Positions 5,446-8,766 of a DNA stretch of 8,766 bases are shown here, piece after piece. Position 1 is the stretch's first letter; every line of letters starts with the position of its first letter. Origin of the DNA: Spirochaetaceae bacterium (GTDB lineage: Bacteria; Spirochaetota; Spirochaetia; Treponematales; Treponemataceae). Both the position numbers and the translations under genes were made by a program. Under the pieces are notes generated by a model. It made no database searches. It was not told where the DNA came from and was given only the letters and a program-made list of their open reading frames with translations. Location of the stretch: contig JAITMZ010000027.1 in NCBI GenBank assembly GCA_031290725.1, positions 1-8,766 of the forward strand. Direction: 5' to 3'.

Positions 5446-7368
5446 TTACACGGCCCCCAGGTGCAACAGTTGACGCACGTCGGAGTCGCTCAGGGTTTCC
5501 CGTTCAATCAACGCCGCCGCCAGTGCCTCCAGTTTGTCCCGCTGCTCGGTAAGGATGCTTTTGGCGGTTGACCGGGCTTCGTCCATGATGCGCTTCACCG
5601 CTGCGTCAATGATGCGGGCGGTTTCTTCGGACACGGTTTTATGGCGTACCAAGTCCCGGCCCATAAACACCGGCTCATCGTCTTGGGCGTAGGCCACCGC
5701 GCCGATCTCCGGAGACATCCCCCAACTGCACACCATCTTCCGGGCGATCTCCGTGGCCTGCTGCAGGTCGTTCTGGGTACCCGTGGTGGTTTCGCCGTAC
5801 ACGATGGTCTCCGCCGCATAGCCCCCGTAGAGGATCGCCAGAGCGTCCTGGAACCAGCTTTTTGTGTGGGAATAGGAGTCTTCCCGGGGGATTCCCACGG
5901 TGATGCCCAAGGCGTTCCCCCGGGGGATGATGGTAACCTTGTGGAGGGGCGCGGCGGTTTTAAGGAAATAGTGGAGCAGCGCGTGGCCTGCCTCGTGGTA
6001 GGCGGTCATTTTACGCTCCTGTTCGGGGATCACCATGTCTTCCCGGGCGACACCCATGAGAATCTTGTCCCGGGCGTGTTCGAATTCCGCCATGCCCACC
6101 TCGGTGATGTTGTGTTCTGCGGCGAAGAGCACCGCCTCGTTCACCAGGTTAGCCAGTTCTGCGCCGCTCATGCCGGGGGTGGCCCGGGCGAAATGCTCCA
6201 AGTCCACACCGGAGGAAAGGGGGATGCCCCTGGCGTGCACCCCCAGTATCGCCGTCCGCTCTTTAATGTCCGGCAGCGTCAGCATCACCTGGCGGTCGAA
6301 ACGGCCGGGGCGGAGAAGCGCCTTGTCCAGCACGTCGGGCCGGTTGGTAGCAGCCAGCACGATGACACCGTCGGAGGTCTCGAAGCCATCCATCTCCACC
6401 AGCATCTGGTTCAGGGTCTGTTCCCGCTCATCGTGCCCCCCTCCCAGACCGGCACCCCGCGCCCGTCCCACCGCATCCAGTTCGTCGATGAAAATGATCG
6501 CCGGGGCCAGCCGCCGGGCCTGCTCGAACAGGTCGCGTACCCGGCTCGCCCCTACCCCCACGAACATCTCCACAAAATCGGAGCCGCTCATGTGGAGGAA
6601 CGCCACGTCAGCTTCTCCCGCCACCGCCCGGGCCAGCAGGGTCTTGCCGGTACCGGGGCTGCCCACCAGAAGCACGCCGGTGGAAATTCTGGCGCCCATG
6701 GACACGTATTTGTCGGGATTTTTGAGGAAGTCGATGATTCCGGCAAGCTCTTTTTTCGCCTGTTCTTGGCCCGCCACATCCTCGAAGGTGGCCTTTCTGC
6801 CTCCACGGTAGATCCGCGCCCGGCTCTTGCCGAACTGCAAACTCCGGGTATTTTGCCGCAGGAAGAGGAGAAAAAAGAAGGCGATGATGATCGTGGGGAT
6901 GGAATTCAACAACTGGGAGCGCAGGGATTCCTGGGTGAATGACCCGGACAATGCCACCTGATGCTGCTCCAGCAAAGAAACCAAGGTGGCATCGGTGTAG
7001 GGGATTATGGTTTTGAATATCGCTTTGTCCGGTGTCAGGCCCAGGGAGCTTCCCACCGCAGGGCTGATCCAGCGGATGGTGTTCCCGTTGAGGACGAGCG
7101 CCTCGGTCACCCGGTTCAGCTTCACGTTGTCGATAAACGCCGAGTAGGGCATGTCTTGGACGTTGTTCAGGGTTTTGTCCCTGGGCAGAAAGGTGGCGAG
7201 CAGGTAAATGGTAAAAATTAAAAACAAGAAGGCCCCAAACCCAAAGGAAAATCCGTACATCCTATTGTTATAGGGCACATTGGAGCTTGAGCGGGGGCCG
7301 CTGCTCCTTGATTTTTGAGGTACGGCGTTTTTCAGGTCGTTTTTCGTATCCTTCTTCTTGTCGCTCAT
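5446..7368 (-). CDS. ftsH: ATP-dependent zinc metalloprotease FtsH
   Basis: A 640-residue, hexamer-forming membrane AAA+ protease that extracts and degrades misfolded membrane proteins and short-lived cytosolic regulators. Residues 1-40 form an unusual polar, Lys/Ser-rich cytoplasmic extension before the first membrane helix (about 41-61). A periplasmic domain (about 62-156) and a second helix (157-170) follow. The AAA domain shows Walker A GSPGTGKT (236-243), pore loop MFVGVGA (268-274), Walker B IIFIDE (Asp295, Glu296), and the second region of homology with arginine fingers Arg353 and Arg356. The zinc protease has HEAGH (458-462, with catalytic Glu459) and the third ligand Asp534 in TQNDLQQAT. 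All key residues are present. Most FtsH proteins begin almost directly with the first helix, so the extension is a lineage feature. The start at 7368 has GGAG 6 bp upstream. It lies 75 bp after tilS, a classic bacterial pairing. Confidence 0.98.
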   Translation of the reverse strand: MSDKKKDTKNDLKNAVPQKSRSSGPRSSSNVPYNNRMYGFSFGFGAFLFLIFTIYLLATFLPRDKTLNNVQDMPYSAFIDNVKLNRVTEALVLNGNTIRWISPAVGSSLGLTPDKAIFKTIIPYTDATLVSLLEQHQVALSGSFTQESLRSQLLNSIPTIIIAFFFLLFLRQNTRSLQFGKSRARIYRGGRKATFEDVAGQEQAKKELAGIIDFLKNPDKYVSMGARISTGVLLVGSPGTGKTLLARAVAGEADVAFLHMSGSDFVEMFVGVGASRVRDLFEQARRLAPAIIFIDELDAVGRARGAGLGGGHDEREQTLNQMLVEMDGFETSDGVIVLAATNRPDVLDKALLRPGRFDRQVMLTLPDIKERTAILGVHARGIPLSSGVDLEHFARATPGMSGAELANLVNEAVLFAAEHNITEVGMAEFEHARDKILMGVAREDMVIPEQERKMTAYHEAGHALLHYFLKTAAPLHKVTIIPRGNALGITVGIPREDSYSHTKSWFQDALAILYGGYAAETIVYGETTTGTQNDLQQATEIARKMVCSWGMSPEIGAVAYAQDDEPVFMGRDLVRHKTVSEETARIIDAAVKRIMDEARSTAKSILTEQRDKLEALAAALIERETLSDSDVRQLLHLGAV

Positions 7369-7374
7369 TGTTTT

Positions 7375-7378
7375 CTCC
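7375..7378 (-). promoter_or_regulatory. Ribosome binding site of ftsH
   Basis: GGAG on the minus strand is placed 6 bp before the ATG at 7368. It confirms the start with the long N-terminal extension rather than an internal Met such as Met37. It also contrasts with tilS, the first gene of the operon, which has no visible ribosome binding site. Confidence 0.7.
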
Positions 7379-7443
7379 GGCGATAGTTTGCTTTTCTAGT
7401 ATCGGCAGGTACCCGGGGGATAGCGCACCCTTTTTTTAGTGCG

Positions 7444-8451
7444 TCACGCCACTTTCCGTACCCACACTCGACCGTATTTCTTTTCCAGCGCCACTTCCCC
7501 CGTGTCTACCCGCATGAAGTGGCGATTCCCCTCACCGCCGACGATAAAGCGTGAAATTAAAGTATAGGGGAAACGGGCGTGTGTGTCAATAAGGGCGAGG
7601 GCGCGGTATATCAATTCCCGCCGCACCGCCCGGGGCAGCGCGAAGAATGCCTTCGCCTGTACGCAAGCCGCGCCGTCCCCAATCCGCACCCAGGTCAGAC
7701 TGTCCGCCAGCGCCCCAATCACCGCAGCGTTGTCCGCCCCCTTCTCCGCGCCGGACAGGGCCGCCCGGTCCCAGCCGGGAAACAGCGCATCCAGCTTCGG
7801 TATCAGGTCACGGCGCACCCGGTTCCGCAGATATGCCCCGTCCGCATTGGTGACGTCGGTACGCCAGAAGATACGGCGGGCGGTGAGGTAGGCTTCCACC
7901 TCGGCCCGGCTCGTGCCCAGCAATGGCCGCACGAACACGCCGTGCCCGTCTGTGAATGTCCGTCTGCGGGGGATGCCCCCGGCGTCTTCGCTGCCTTGCA
8001 GGAACCGGAAAAGTATGGTCTCCAACACGTCGTTCCGGGTGTGGGCCAGGCAGACCACCGGGCACCCCAGTTCCCGCGCCGCCTCTTCCAATGCCTGGTA
8101 TCGCAAATGCCGGGCCGCATCCTCGATGCCCCGTCCGCGCCGCGCCGCACAGTCCTGTACCGCGCCGTTACCCAGGGTCATCACCCGGCACTCCACGCGG
8201 GGCAGGGACGCGCACAGTACCGCCACAAATGCCGCGTCCGCCGCCCCTGCACCGTCCGGCCGAATACCGTGATCCACCGTAGCCACCGCCAGGCTCTCCG
8301 CCGGATGCCGCCGGTCCCGCAATGCCGCACAGGACGCCAGAAGCGCCACCGAATCGGCGCCACCGGACACCGCCAGGAGCGTGGCGCCGGGCCGGAAAGC
8401 CTCACCCGCCGCAGCAAATCCCGCCAGCAGGCGCGAATCGAAGGGAGTCAT
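7444..8451 (-). CDS. tilS: tRNA(Ile)-lysidine synthetase TilS (short form)
   Basis: A 335-residue N-type ATP pyrophosphatase that converts C34 of tRNA-Ile(CAU) to lysidine, changing its reading from AUG to AUA; it is usually essential. The PP-loop motif SGGADS is at 29-34, VDHGIRPD at 59-66, and HTRNDVLET at 137-145 corresponds to the family HHxDDQxET. Further matches are RPLL (175-178) and the tRNA-binding stretch TDVTNADGAYLRNRVRRDLIP (198-218). The protein ends about 100 residues earlier than the E. coli enzyme (432 residues), so it resembles the compact Aquifex-type form lacking the full C-terminal domains. The start at 8451 was chosen because the PP-loop then lies near residue 30 as usual, and a promoter ends 6 bp upstream. 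A start at 8484 would place that promoter inside the gene. It is the first gene of the predicted operon with ftsH. Confidence 0.94.
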   Translation of the reverse strand: MTPFDSRLLAGFAAAGEAFRPGATLLAVSGGADSVALLASCAALRDRRHPAESLAVATVDHGIRPDGAGAADAAFVAVLCASLPRVECRVMTLGNGAVQDCAARRGRGIEDAARHLRYQALEEAARELGCPVVCLAHTRNDVLETILFRFLQGSEDAGGIPRRRTFTDGHGVFVRPLLGTSRAEVEAYLTARRIFWRTDVTNADGAYLRNRVRRDLIPKLDALFPGWDRAALSGAEKGADNAAVIGALADSLTWVRIGDGAACVQAKAFFALPRAVRRELIYRALALIDTHARFPYTLISRFIVGGEGNRHFMRVDTGEVALEKKYGRVWVRKVA

Positions 8452-8457
8452 GACAGG

Positions 8458-8486
8458 AGTATAACATGGAAGCGAAAAAAGCACAA
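8458..8486 (-). promoter_or_regulatory. Predicted promoter of the tilS-ftsH operon, leaderless geometry
   Basis: On the minus strand, the -35-like TTGTGC (8481-8486) is followed by a 17-bp spacer ending in TGT (extended -10), the -10 TATACT (8458-8463), then exactly 6 bp (CCTGTC) before the ATG at 8451. The -10 matches consensus at five of six positions; the -35 is weak. No Shine-Dalgarno sequence lies before the ATG, so transcription probably begins at the start codon. The same geometry precedes the lepB-like gene. Confidence 0.6.
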
Positions 8487-8509
8487 GGGGGCGCTGGGCT
8501 GGCGCGGGG

Positions 8510-8533
8510 GGTGGACTCCGGTAGGAGGCCGCC
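8510..8533. repeat. GC-rich palindrome, copy 1 (10-bp arms, 4-base loop)
   Basis: The arms GGTGGACTCC (8510-8519) and GGAGGCCGCC (8524-8533) pair at 8 of 10 positions around the loop GGTA. The element lies just after the stop codon of the right-edge gene and before the tilS promoter. It has no U run in the minus orientation, so it is not a clear intrinsic terminator. It could protect or end the upstream mRNA. It matches copy 2 at 19 of 24 bases. Confidence 0.55.
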
Positions 8534-8538
8534 TTTGT

Positions 8539-8766
8539 TTATCGCTGGGAAGGCGGGCTGGGAACCCGTAGGCACGAGGGCCTCCGGGAGGAGGCCCCCT
8601 TATCCGTGGATACCTCCAGGCAGGCGGTGTTGCCCCCAATGGTGCCGTAGAGATACGCGGGGAGGGCTGCCAGAAACTTTGCCCGGGAATCCCCATCCTT
8701 GAGGTCTTTGGGGGCAGCCCGATCCAGTACCTGGGCGATTTTTTCCTGCACCTGGGAGGGAACCAG
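8539..8766 (-). CDS. C-terminal end of an unrecognised protein (5' truncated by window edge)
   Basis: The frame is open from the window edge to a TAA at 8539-8541 and gives the last 75 residues of a protein that begins outside. I do not recognise the family. Residues from the edge to about position 55 (for example AKFLAALPAYLYGTIGGN) look like a normal folded domain with ordinary codon use. The last 18 or so residues (Ser/Arg/Pro-rich, SSRRPSCLRVPSPPSQR) are unlike that and are encoded by a perfect GC-rich palindrome and its flank. The tail may therefore have been created or replaced by insertion of a repeat. An internal GTG at 8751 could act as a start, but the frame continues through the edge, so a longer gene is more likely. 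It lies 87 bp upstream of tilS on the same strand, which has its own promoter. Confidence 0.55.
   Translation of the reverse strand: MVPSQVQEKIAQVLDRAAPKDLKDGDSRAKFLAALPAYLYGTIGGNTACLEVSTDKGASSRRPSCLRVPSPPSQR
8576..8599. repeat. GC-rich palindrome, copy 2 (perfect 8-bp stem, GGGA loop)
   Basis: GGGCCTCC (8578-8585) pairs perfectly with GGAGGCCC (8590-8597) around GGGA. Widening to 10-bp arms gives 9 of 10 pairs. It is related to copy 1, 66 bp away centre to centre, and lies inside the last codons of the right-edge gene. It is a candidate dispersed palindromic repeat of the REP type; only these two copies are visible here. Confidence 0.6.

Noticed and set aside
5641..6942. Plus-strand open frame of 433 codons opposite ftsH
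   Set aside because: It is a shadow of the fully conserved FtsH sequence; no start signal or recognisable domain.
7420..7443. Terminator between tilS and ftsH (CGCAC and GTGCG arms)
   Set aside because: The stem is only 5 bp and the homopolymer run lies in the loop rather than after the stem, so it would not terminate transcription; tilS and ftsH most likely share a transcript.
7579..8571. Plus-strand open frame of 330 codons opposite tilS
   Set aside because: Arg/Pro/Gly-rich shadow frame; the minus strand encodes all TilS motifs.

Overview
The window is a GC-rich bacterial chromosomal segment with an AT-rich island around a tRNA gene. Gene content, an FtsH with a long Ser/Lys-rich N-terminal extension, a lipoprotein-like HtrA protease and an exported TPR protein suggest a Spirochaete of the Treponema type. 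That assignment is inference from family resemblance, not a database match. I see no mobile element, CRISPR array, prophage or defence system.

Left part (1-1461). A signal peptidase I family gene (87-815, minus) and a small one-helix membrane protein gene (964-1323, plus) diverge from a shared intergenic region. The peptidase homologue keeps the Ser box but has Val where the family has its catalytic Lys. A tRNA-Glu(UUC) gene (1390-1461, plus) follows, driven by a near-consensus sigma-70 promoter in an AT-rich stretch. It ends 3 bp before the stop codon of the convergent protease gene.

Central and right part (1465-8451, all minus). Four tightly packed genes look like one operon, in transcription order: tilS (tRNA-Ile lysidine synthetase), ftsH (membrane AAA+ zinc protease), a 749-residue exported protein with TPR-like helices and aspartate-rich Ca-binding-type loops, and an HtrA-like S1C serine protease with a lipoprotein-like signal peptide. 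Gaps are 75 bp, 20 bp and an 8-bp overlap. FtsH handles membrane proteins from the cytoplasmic side. The HtrA-like enzyme would act in the periplasm, and the middle protein is exported, so the set reads as an envelope protein quality-control cluster attached to the widespread tilS-ftsH pairing. At the right edge lies the 3' end of another minus-strand gene (8539-8766), whose end overlaps one of two related GC-rich palindromes.

The most interesting signals are these: (i) the lepB-like and tilS genes share the same promoter geometry (TTG-type -35, 17-bp spacer, extended TGn -10, exactly 6 bp to ATG), which predicts leaderless mRNAs; (ii) the lepB-like protein lacks the general-base Lys; (iii) the TPR/Asp-loop protein is translationally coupled to an HtrA-like protease; (iv) paired palindromes lie at a gene end. 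None of these proves a new system, but each can be tested.
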